A program made the translations under genes and the position numbers. A stretch of 64,000 nucleotides of DNA from Holtermannia corniformis (taxonomy: Eukaryota; Basidiomycota; Tremellomycetes; Holtermanniales). The stretch is taken from contig BCIJ01000007.1 in assembly GCA_001599935.1 (NCBI GenBank), forward strand, positions 156,227-220,226, written 5' to 3'. Numbering within the stretch: position 1 is the first letter of the stretch; every line of letters starts with the position of its first letter. Below, piece by piece: positions 55,554 through 64,000 of this stretch. The notes beneath the pieces were generated by a model that saw nothing but the letters and a program-made list of their open reading frames with translations, had not been told where the DNA came from and did not search any database.

Positions 55554-56734
55554 TCACGGCGCCAAGACATTCGCTTGGTACTGCCCCGCATAGTTGCCAG
55601 GAGGGTCGTACTCGCCTGTTCGCGTCAGTGAAAAGTCCACAAAGGTCGGACCGTACTCACAGACGATGAATGTCCCCTTGGCCGAGCCGCCCGCACACTT
55701 TGTCACGGTGCAGCCGATCCGCGTAGTGTTCTTCCACACGACTTGGGTAAAGTGGCCCGTTGCCATGGAGAAGCCGCCGTTGGCAAAGTTGTAGCTCGCT
55801 GTGGTGCACGTTAGGCCCAACGAGATAGCTGTCTGAAGCTGGCACTTACAGACTTCGCTCGCCCACATATTGACGGCGCTCTCGGCGCCCATGTCGCCAC
55901 TGCCGCCTGCTAGGTTCTCGCCGTATTGCCCTCCGCTGTATAGATGTCAGCATTACGGACCGCATATATGACACTACAAGCGCACGAGTGGTCCCAGTTG
56001 CACTGGCCAGCATAGTTGGCCGCATACCCAGCCATCGTCTCATCCCACGAAACCGTACCGACGTCTACGGTGCAAGTCAGTCACACGCCGCTCTGGCGCA
56101 AGCAGGTACGTACGGTATTTGGCCCGTACCGCGTTGTGCGCATCGACAAACTGCTGCGCTACACCCCCGCCTCCGCCTCCGCCCGAGCTCGTCGTCGTCG
56201 CCGGCGGATCATCAGCCGTCGTCGTCGCGACCGGCCGCTGGCTCGTCCGAGACGGCTTATGGTAGCCTATACGTATCAGCGCCAGCCCAACCACCTCCAA
56301 GCAGGTAAACACACTCGTTCGGCCGTCGGTACCGTGTTCGACCGCCGCTTCCTGTCCGACCACCGGTACGTTCAAGTTCTTCTTCTACGCCGCGTCAGCA
56401 TGCATCCACTGTCCACAGCCGGCGACTCACACAACCCGATTGACAGCCGGCAAACGTCGTGAATGAAAACTCGCCGCGCTTCTTGGCGCCGTTGCCCTGG
56501 AACAGCGAGTCCTATCCCGAGATCAGCCCCGTTTTTCAACCGTCGCGTGCCGCTCACACAAGCGGCCAAGCATTCATCCAACGATCCGACCGTTAACCGC
56601 TTGACGACGTCTGCATGGTGCGAGTCGGTGCGCGCCACGAGCGCTTTCCCGAACGGAAATGACGCGACGAGAGGAAGCGTCAAGGCGTAAGCCGCCAGGG
56701 CTACGCCGAGTGGAAAAGAGTGTCGTGTGAGCAT
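55554..56734 (-). CDS. Secreted CAP-superfamily (PR-1/Pry-like) protein
   Basis: Secreted protein with a signal peptide at the N-terminus (SFPLGVALAAYALTLPLVAS). A short Cys-rich pro-region follows (SLDECLAACVSG, FAGCQSGC), then a Thr/Pro and poly-Gly linker and a CAP domain. CAP motifs are VDAHNAVRAKY, VSWDETMAGYAANYAGQCNW, GGQYGENLAGGSG, ESAVNMWASEV and the CAP1 signature TGHFTQVVWKNTTRIGC, then GTFIVCEY. The putative metal-binding His pair (DAHN and TGHF) is present. Yeast Pry proteins of this fold bind and export sterols; whether this one does is not visible. About six short introns. It ends GQYQANVLAP at 55554. Confidence 0.9.
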
Positions 56735-57212
56735 TGCACGCGGTCAGTGGGTGCTGCGCACCGCGCGCGCGTTATAACCCTCTGGCGCGTTTCAGCGGCC
56801 ATGTGTGGATCACACAAAGGGTACTCAAAGGATCGTCGGGAACAGGGATCAGACCTCATCCTAGAGGGATTGCGAGGAGTGGGAGAGCTTACTCGGATCC
56901 GGTTGTGTGGAGAGTGGGAACCGATGAAGTGGGTGATTGATCGTGACTTGCCTTTGAGTGCGGTTACGTCCACATGCGTCCATTGTCAGCACAGAAACCG
57001 GCAAACGGACAGTTGTGTATTGTTGTCAGCAGACTGCAAGTTGGAGCGGAGTGCTCGTCCGATGCGTTGCTAATCGAGTGTGGTTTCCAGAACGGGCAAA
57101 GACGGCGGAGGGACAGAGCTGACATGAGAGCCATGGGCTGAGCTGGCTTGCATACAACGTGAGCCGTCTTTGGCTATAAACTCGAGATATGCGCTTGAGG
57201 GACTTGGAATGC
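56735..57212. other. Intergenic gap
   Basis: This 478-bp stretch lies between two minus-strand genes. Open frames on both strands are short and random-looking. Confidence 0.4.
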
Positions 57213-57919
57213 CTATTCGGTCGTTACCAAAGATCCATCCGGTACTGAGCGACTCACGTCGAGATCGACGCCATCGTGGAACCAGCGCTCCTTCTCGGCG
57301 ATCGAGACCGTGTTGCCACTCATCTAATCTTGTCAACGTGCACCTAACGAGCGGCTCGAACGCACCTGACGGCTCTGCATCCTACCATCGTCTGCAAACA
57401 CCCAATGCTCGATCCCATACGTCCGATACCACGCACTGGTGAGCTCGGGCGTCTGCGAATACTCGTACCAAAACTCGACGGCTCTGCTTGTCAGCTGCAT
57501 CGCAGCAGGCACCGACGCACAGCCTGTTCTCACTGAAAGCAAACAATTGCTTCTTGAGACGGTAGTTGTGCTCTGTAGCCCATTTGTCCGTCAGGAAGGT
57601 TTCGATCGCTTTGGTTCCGGTGAGAAAGCGGTCGCGGTTCCGCCAGGCCGACGTCGGGGTGTATGCTGGTGCTACGAGGGCGGGATCGCGCGTGTCTGCA
57701 CCCGTGCGTTAGGGCTAGTGAAGGGCTGGGTAGAGACGCCGACTGACTCCACTTGTCCTGCGCCGCTTTGACTTTCCTGGCGAGGTGTGAGCTCTCGCAC
57801 GGTGGGCGACGGACGCACTGCTTGGCGGTTTCGACGGTGAATGGAGGCAGGGGATGGAGCGGTTGCGTGCTGTATGGTCTCGTGGCTGTGCGTAGTGCAG
57901 ACGTCGTAGATCGTAGCAT
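57213..57919 (-). CDS. SnoaL/NTF2-like protein of the DUF1348 family
   Basis: Small NTF2-fold protein of the DUF1348 family (also widespread in bacteria; enzymatic role unknown). The start at 57919 gives MLRSTTSALRTATRPYSTQ, which resembles a mitochondrial presequence. The spliced domain reads LPPFTVETAKQ, KVKAAQDKWNTRDPALVAPA, YTPTSAWRNRDRFLTGTKAI, LTDKWATEHNYRLKKQLFAF, FWYEYSQTPELTSAWYRTYG and IEHWVFADDGRMQSRQ. A last exon ends near TVSIAEKERWFHDG and DGSLVTTE. Four short introns. Mitochondrial targeting would be unusual for this family and is inferred from composition only. Confidence 0.82.
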
Positions 57920-58017
57920 GTCTCTCTGCGCACTGCGTTTGCCTCTACCTGCCTGCTTCCAAGTCGACACACCGCTTCGGACGGCAGCGTAATCGGAGTC
58001 GGTCGGAAGGTAAAATG

Positions 58018-58288
58018 CTAGAGAGCTGCTACCGCTCGTAGCAATGTCACCAGAGTTGCTAGGACCTTGGCTATTTCCGATTGCGTACGTCCCCCGCCAA
58101 GCGATCCGCAGTCGACCACCAACGCCGCTTCCGACCTGTGTACACTCACACGACCGCCTTTGTTCACGCTGATCCAAGCGGGCACTGTTGGCCGCTGTGC
58201 GCCAGTGCAGACTGTCACTGCGGGTCAGCCCGCCTGTCAAAAACAGACGTGGGCAAAGCGTGACCAGCTGATACTTTGTTGGCGCCAT
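58018..58288 (-). CDS. Possible small protein (about 80 residues)
   Basis: Tentative. The ATG at 58288 gives MAPTKYQLVTLCP. A 31-nt GT-AG intron with a CTGAC branch site then joins in frame to a 66-codon exon (for example TVPAWISVNKGGRVSVHR) that ends at 58018. The exon has a Gly-rich stretch (GSLGGGRTQSEIAK) and a Leu/Val-rich end. No family is recognised, and the intron is shorter than others here. It may be a real small gene or the 5' leader of the NTF2-like gene. Confidence 0.33.
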
Positions 58289-59670
58289 TTCTGAATGTAT
58301 TTAGCCCACACGATGTACACGCAAATGGCTACGCACGTGTCATGTACTGCACACCGCGACACCATTCACGTAGCTGTCACGATATGTACACTCATGGCAA
58401 CCAGGCATGAGCGCACTCTACACACACCGTTTTGATGTCTACAACTGTTCACGCTCTGCTGATACTATATTTGCAACTGCATTTGCCACCAAAGGGCTCG
58501 CCACTGGCATTGGCGTCTTCAACTACAACAACCACTGCACTGCTGCAACATGCCTAAAGATGCAGCCAACAACACCCGCAGCAAGAAGGCAGTAACCCCG
58601 GTAGCTGTCGGGAACTGGATGGACGTCTGGAAAGGCGACTACAGTGACTTTTCAATGGTCGTGAGTATAATCCTCATGATTGACGTGTATGAGCTGATAT
58701 CTCTGCAGAAACGGGCGGAGAGGCGCTACTGCAGCTGCAAGAGCTGTAAGAGCAACAAGAAGATCCAGTCGGGGCAGACGTTTGAGAAACACATGCTGCT
58801 CGAACGGGCTCGAGTGATTACTACGCCGCGAATGCCCGCGAGATCGTCTACAGCTGGCCCTAGCCGACCTACGCCAGCTCGCACGCCCCTGCAGCCACCA
58901 CCACCGCCATCATTCTTCTCTACCCCTCTGCTGCCTATTCCAGTTGATCCTACACCCGCCAATACACCCCTATTCGCCGAGAATCCTTTAGATCTTGACG
59001 GCATGGAATCACAATCGGTGTCGCCACTGCCCAACTCGGACTCTGAGACTGAGATGGATGTCGATGATGGCACTGCCCAGCACCTGTCGGCACTTCCAGA
59101 CACCGAGGACGTCGAGCCGGACGCTCGAAGCCAGGGAGCGTCTCAGAACCCAATCGAGCTGGTGCCAAGTCTTACACACTTCCAGGCGCTCCAGGATGTC
59201 CGTGGACTGCAGGATCTCCTTCCCCTGTGGCCGTACGGTTCAATCTCACCGCATCTACTTGCTGTTGCTGGCTGCGCCGTCACCTCAATGGCACCAACTC
59301 CAGCTCAACCGCCATCTTTCCTCGAGCGAGCTGTCTACTCCATCGCCATTGTCCTTAACGGCTACTACAACGTCCCGCAGCGACCACTCAACTACATGCT
59401 GCAGTCCTTTGCTGTCCTGCTGCATCATGTTCGCCGTAGTACCATTGCCGACATCTCCGCCACTTTACCCTATCCAATCGACCATGGGCTCTTGCCAGCA
59501 TTCGATTTCAACCCAGCACTCACAGTGCGTACGGCGCTACGTCAACTGGGTGATTCCGGAACCATCTCGCACCTTGTCTGTCCCAATCAAGCCTGTCTTG
59601 AGGTGTACTACGAATACACCGACCCGTTGGCCTATGTCACGACCTCGGCCATTGGCGGCTCTACAGACTA

Positions 59671-59753
59671 TGTCCAGATCGAGACTTGCCTAGCAACTCT
59701 CGATATTGACCTTTTTAGGGCAGCGGTAGGGACTGGACACCCATGCCGTCACA
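59671..59753 (+). repeat. Left terminal direct repeat (83 bp) of the miniature element
   Basis: Starts TGTCCAGATCGAG and ends GCCGTCACA. It contains an internal inverted pair, TGTCCAG at its start and CTGGACA at 59733-59739. Confidence 0.85.
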
Positions 59754-59767
59754 GATATCGAGAGTTG
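59754..59767 (+). promoter_or_regulatory. Putative self-priming primer-binding site
   Basis: ATATCGAGAGTTG (59755-59767) starts two bases after the left repeat ends. It is the exact reverse complement of CAACTCTCGATAT at 59694-59706 within the repeat. This is where an LTR element's primer-binding site should be. In Tf1/sushi elements that site pairs with the 5' end of the element's own RNA. Confidence 0.55.
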
Positions 59768-59778
59768 ACCACAAGGTC

Positions 59779-59803
59779 GCGGGTTCGAACCCCGCCGGCT
59801 GCC
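59779..59803 (+). other. tRNA-like T-arm / pol III B-box in the element
   Basis: GCGGG-TTCGAAC-CCCGC forms a perfect 5-bp stem with a canonical T-loop, then CGGCTGCC. The latter can pair (6 of 7) with GCAGCGG at 59720-59726, as an acceptor stem would. The D and anticodon arms are poor, so this is not called a tRNA gene. Confidence 0.5.
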
Positions 59804-59969
59804 GGGTTTTTGCAGCTAAAACCCATGTCCTCGGACCGCGGCCGCATGTGGCAGGTCACACCCTTTCCGGGTCAGTGCCTGGGGTTAGATTCTGAGGGCT
59901 TCGGGACGTCGCCCTATTAGGGAGAGGCGACTGTCACGACTCCGGCCGTGTGGTAGTCATGTCAGAATA

Positions 59970-60051
59970 TGTCCAGACGAGACTTGCCTAGCAACTCTCG
60001 ATATTGACCTTTTTAGGGCAGCGGTAGGGACTGGACACCCATGCCGTCACA
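59970..60051 (+). repeat. Right terminal direct repeat (82 bp) of the miniature element
   Basis: Identical to the left repeat except for one missing T near its start (AGACGAG against AGATCGAG). It ends GTCACA just before the GCCTA target-site copy. Confidence 0.85.
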
Positions 60052-63000
60052 GCCTATGCCGACCTCAGCCAGGTTCCAGACAAGTGTCGGGCATGCGAAG
60101 CTTGCCTGAAGCGCAATGGCAAACTGCTTGCCCTCATATTTTGCCGCTCGAGCCTTTACAACGAGCTGCAAAGTGTTCTTGCAGTCAAGGGTGTCGAAAG
60201 TGTCATAGCCAATCGTGACAGGCGCAGCCGCCGGCGCCGTGACACCGACCTGGCATCGGCATTAGCTCAACAACGTCCACCTAGCAAGATCTACCGCGAG
60301 CAGGACGATGGGTCGCTCTGGGACGAGATTCTTGGCGCGGATGGCAAGCCAATGACCGAATCACAAGATCCGGCTGCGCTTGTCTTGACGCTGAACCTCT
60401 CAATCGACTGGTTCAATCCGTACTCGGGTACATCGTCTGCGGCCGTCTCGATGGGTCCAATCTGCGGCATGATCGCTGATCTGCCACTGGTCATGCGGAG
60501 CTCAATGTCAGCCACCATGATCTTCGGCATCACTCCTCCGCCTCGTGAGCCAGCAGCACATCTGCTTTGGAAGTTCCTCTTGCCGCTGTTCATCGAACTG
60601 CGCGCTGCATGGCAGCACGGTTTGGTGGTACCCACGCCAGCCTACCCGCTTGGTCGCAAGATCTTGGCTCGAGTCGGCACTCTATGCTGCGATCGCCCTG
60701 CAGCTGGTTCTCTCACCGGGGGGCCTCATCATATGTCGCGCTCGCCCTGTCTCCATTGCCATGCAACTTGGGACGAGCTTCCAAGCAGGCAAGTCTTCGA
60801 GCCTCGTGATTCGCGCTTCCACGCCGAAGCCGTCATCCGCCAAACTGGGCAACTGGACGCGGCAGTCGCTCAAGCTCAAGCCGATCACGACGCCGCTGAA
60901 CAAGCGCGCATCTCAAAGCCTGCAGCCAGGAAGAAGAACGCGCAGCCAAAGCCCATGCCAGAAGCGGCACGAAAGCGCGCAATTACAGCTGTCAAGCAGG
61001 TCCCTGGCCATCCCACCGCCGTGGATCTTCTGCCGTACATGCTCAAGTTTGAGCAGACACCGGTGGACCCAATGCACGCCATCTTTCTCGGCTGCGCTCG
61101 CAACATCTTCAAGAAAGGCTGGAAAGACGGTGACTTCGCCGGTGTGGACATCCGCGACGAAGATGACGACGACGGTGATCTTGAGAGCCTCGCTGGCTCG
61201 CAGGCAGGCTCGGACGCCGGTTCAGATGCTGGCAGCGATACAGGGCTGGCTGCGACAGGATTGGTCATCCTAGGTCACTTCGAAGCCGTTCGAGCCGGCC
61301 AACCTGCTGGACCTTTGCCGCAAGTTGACGATGCTAGCCTACAGCGCTTAAAAGCCAGCACGTCTACGCTTACAAAGGGCAAAGGCAAGGCAAAGTCTAA
61401 GGCCAAGCCCAAGGATCGAGTCTTGCGGCCAAGTGATCTAGATGCACTGCATGCGCTTATGAAGGAGGTGCGCTAGTTCTTGCCCCTCTGGTATTTTGCT
61501 GACCAGCACAGCTCTGCCTGCCATCCTGCGTGCCGTGCATACATCCTCGCTTTGGTTCAAAGAGCGCTGGCTCGCCAAGTGCCGATCACATCCGCGCTTG
61601 GCTCGATATCTACGCTCCGCTCATCTTGCCCATCATCTGGGCCACTCGTGGCGCCGCAAGCCGCTGCAAGTTTGCGCTCAAAGCCACTCAGAACCAGGCA
61701 ATGGTCATGGATGAGCTGCATTGCTACATGCGGCTGAGCGAGATCTCTGTCACAATCTTGCGACCAGCTGTGAGCGAGGCGCAGTTGCTCTGGGCCGAAG
61801 ATGCCATCGCTTGCTGGCAAGCCGACATCATGAGACGGCACCCGAGCCTGTACAAGACACTCAACATCCACCAGATCCGGCACATCCCAGCTGATATCCG
61901 CCGTCACGGACCCGTCAACGGCTACTGGCTCTTCCCGTATGAGCGCATGAACAAGGTGATCAAAACCTTCAACACGAACAGCCGGCAAGACCAGATACCG
62001 GCAATCAGCATGCGATCAGTGCGCAAGTTGCGAGGTGTACGCCCAACTGTTGAGTCTCTAGACGTGCTCGATCCCCCAGACGTCACCAAGCTCGATGCGG
62101 CCACGGCTTTCAAGGCGATCTTCGACAAACATGTCAGAGAAGATTTGCCAACAAGCGAAGATGCGCTGGCAACAATGTACGCGCAGGATGAGGAGCGTGT
62201 GCGACTTTTGGCTGCTCGTGAGGCCGGTAGCTCGCCGTGGGACGACCTGCCAGCCGGCAAAGACGATTCACTGCGCAGCTACGAAGCCAAAGCTCTCAAG
62301 ATGTGCTATCTTACCGAGTTTAGCTTACAGACACGGACCACGGATGATCAGACGACGATCGGCGCGCGCATCTTCGACAGCATCAAGCGCTATCCTCATA
62401 TCTCGAACGGTCGGCGCACAATCAAAGCAGCTATTGAAGCAAGCGCTCGCTCAGTACCTGATTTGGCCTTCTTGCAAGGCAATCGGGACAGTCTCTTCGC
62501 CTACAGGCTCGAGAGAGACATTCTAGATGGGCCCTACACCTCTCGATCAATGGTTGGTGTCCTTGCGTCAGTCTTTGAGCACGATTTGGGTGGTACAAAG
62601 CGCCTATTTGGTACGGTACGCTGGTTGCGACAGTGGCGAGGTATGGACTGGTACGGCTATCGACAATAGTGAGTTTCTGCATGACAAATTTGTACTGACT
62701 TGTTGCAGCCATGCGTTGGACTTCGCGCTGTCTGCAGCCGATGACTGGGACGAATTGCAAGTCATCTCGCTACCAGAGCGCGAGATTGCCGCCCTGCGAC
62801 CTGTTGCGCTTGTCCAAGCCCTTGTCGACCCTGCCGATGATTCTTCTGGCAAGCTGTGGATAACCCTGACGATGAGCCGTGTCTGTTTTGGACTACCGAG
62901 TCCATATGAATCGTACAAAGCTAATATCGTGATCTATTTTAGGTCTAAATGGACGCAAGAGTGGGATATTCGGTTTATAGAGGTACGCTTGCATATCAAC

Positions 63001-63063
63001 AACTCGAACACTAACCACCACCAGCTATGCACAGCCCTGCCCAGTGCCCATGCTGGCCAACAC

Positions 63064-64000
63064 TCACGACCGCAGCAAACGCTCGACTTCGGCCACGTCA
63101 CCCGCCTGCTTGGCTTCGATCAGGACCCGCATCTCCTCGATCGACCAGAGCCTTGGAGCGGTCATGTGCTTGTGGACGGCAGCCCTGATGCCGTAGTTCT
63201 GCGGCTCCTCAAGCAAGACGTCGAGGCTGGGATACACACCAGCCGTGTCCTCCTCGTACAACTCGGCATCATCCGGGTACAGCTGCGCTACCCAGATGGC
63301 GAACACCGGTGAGTTGAGAATGAGCGGGTGGACCATTCGCCGGGTGATGATCTCGCCGATTGAGCTCTTGACGTCCGGTCGGGTTGGGTGGCGGTGGTCT
63401 CGTGGGCGGATTTTCGGCAGGCTCTCCATGGTCGTTGGCTTCCACTTGGCGTACGGCAAGTGGAAAACGCTCGCCGACTTGAAGTTGCGCGCTGACGTTG
63501 CCTTGCGCTGCACCTCAATCACCCAGACAGCGCGACGCAGCTACATTTGGTAAGTCTATCTGTGTTCTTGTTCAGATGAGCGGCTGCTGACCTCATCCGA
63601 CCACCAAAACTCATCCTCAACGACCCTCATGAGCGGGTCTTCGGCATCGCCAGGCATCCCCATCGCAACCGCAACTTGCTGATAAAGCTTGAACTCGTTG
63701 AGATCGCCGTCACGCAAAAGACCGTCCTCCACAAAGCCCGATGCGCGCTCGCCTTCTTCGTGCGAGCTCCAGCAAGTCGCATTGAGTTCCAAAGCAAACT
63801 TGTAGAACGATCGGGCTGAGCACTGGTTGAGGATCGACGAGTCGAAGGCCTTGGTGCGATTGTTGTGGATCTGCAACCGTCAGTACCTTGCTGTTAGATC
63901 GCCCCCGCACTTACAGCTTTACGGCGATCAGCGTCGTTCTTCAGGGATGCGTCCCTGATGGCCTTGTCGTATGCCGGCGTGTTGGCGATCTGCTTCTGGT
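63064..64000 (-). CDS. Unrecognised protein, 5' end outside window
   Basis: Three exons are visible. The first is partial at the right edge (ANTPAYDKAIRDASLKNDAD). The second encodes FDSSILNQCSARSFYKFALE through RVVEDEFWWSDE. The third begins LRRAVWVIEVQRKATSARNF and ends AGDVAEVERLLRS at 63064. Introns near 63546-63595 and 63875-63913 have GT/AG ends and keep the frame. The protein looks soluble, mixed alpha/beta and charged, with no motif I can name. It is convergent with the transposase gene, under 100 bp from that gene's probable end, so it could be a second gene of the same CACTA-type element or a host gene beside it. Confidence 0.62.

Larger units (their letters stand above)
59671..60051 (+). 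mobile_element. TRIM/SMART-like miniature LTR element inside the transposase gene
   Basis: This 381-bp insertion is flanked by GACTA (59666-59670) and GCCTA (60052-60056), a 5-bp target duplication with one mismatch. Removing it and one copy of the duplication restores an open transposase frame (GGSTDYADLSQVPDKC). It begins TG, ends CA and carries direct terminal repeats of 83 and 82 bp that differ by one base deletion. The 216-bp interior encodes nothing. It has no clear polypurine tract, but a match to the repeat lies right after the left copy (see primer-site entry). A small LTR element lacking gag/pol fits best; a tRNA-derived SINE with a duplicated head is the alternative. Confidence 0.75.
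58550..62980 (+). mobile_element. TNP2-type (CACTA/EnSpm) transposase gene, interrupted
   Basis: DNA-transposon gene of the TNP2 type common in basidiomycetes. It starts MPKDAANNTRSKKAV. A Cys-rich N-terminal element (CSCKSCKSNKKIQSGQTFEKH) is followed by zinc-binding-like segments (SHLVCPNQACLEVYYEY and DKCRACEACLKRNG). The core has LNLSIDWFNPYSG, PPREPAAHLLWKFLLPLFIE, CLHCHATWDELPSR, VDPMHAIFLGCARNIFKKGW and GYWLFPYERMNKVIKTFNTN. The apparent stop at 61474 is removed by a 47-nt intron (donor GTGCGC, acceptor CAGCACAG). Introns also lie near 58661 and 62667. The only real lesion is the 381-bp insertion at 59671-60051; either side of it the frame is open. The end is uncertain (62980 is one spliced option), and terminal inverted repeats were not found. 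Confidence 0.8.

Noticed and set aside
61471..61530. Stop codon and frame change in the transposase gene
   Set aside because: A 47-nt GT-AG intron (donor GTGCGC, CTGAC branch site, acceptor CACAG) removes the stop and links the two frames.
1..64000. CRISPR arrays, operons, rRNA genes or a biosynthetic gene cluster
   Set aside because: No spaced direct-repeat array, rRNA sequence or co-directional pathway set is visible; the gene structure is eukaryotic throughout.

Overview
The window is nuclear DNA of a fungus, most likely a yeast-like basidiomycete; Pucciniomycotina (a Mixia-like lineage) is my inference. The evidence is gene-dense, moderately GC-rich DNA in which nearly every gene is cut by several 40-60 nt GT-AG introns with CTGAC/CTAAC branch sites. 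The gene set is fungal: ATM1, SRO7, an Msb1/Mug8 protein, KEX1, calnexin, EOS1, BMT6, TFB3 and a TNP2-type (CACTA) transposase. Most genes below are spliced models that I assembled by reading across frames. Starts and small exons are estimates; family calls rest on motifs and on continuity across splice junctions.

Layout. 1-13 kb: a SAM methyltransferase (minus, leaving the window at the left edge), a CLD1/ABHD5-like hydrolase, the mitochondrial Fe-S exporter ATM1, a YAR1-like ankyrin protein and a PhoD-like phosphatase. 14-26 kb: a small membrane protein, SRO7/tomosyn (exocytosis) and an Msb1-family polarity protein. 26-41 kb: an unrecognised protein, DUS2, a hormone-sensitive-lipase-type esterase, calnexin and protein phosphatase inhibitor 2. 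41-58 kb: KEX1, BMT6, a DsbA/FrnE-like oxidoreductase, TFB3, a STEEP1-family protein, a single-pass Ser/Thr-rich protein, EOS1, a secreted CAP protein and an NTF2-like protein. 58.5-64 kb: a TNP2 transposase gene interrupted by a 381-bp insertion, then a convergent unrecognised gene leaving at the right edge.

The most unusual points are two. First, intron size is bimodal: against a background of about 50 nt, six genes each carry one giant intron (1557, 1767, 2393, 1950, 1029 and 668 bp) and a seventh carries one of 407 bp, mostly near the 5' end. These introns hold no recognisable gene, and they split genes so widely that the front exons look lost until the reading frame is joined. Second, the transposase gene is broken by a tiny LTR-type element (TRIM/SMART-like) with 83/82-bp TG...CA direct repeats and a 5-bp target duplication. 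A 13-nt inverted match links the repeat to the site just after it, as in Tf1/sushi-type self-priming.

There are no operons. Genes lie 50-1300 bp apart in mixed orientation, with divergent and convergent pairs. Several products serve the secretory and cell-surface route (calnexin, EOS1, KEX1, SRO7, Msb1, CAP protein), but I see no sign of a dedicated cluster.
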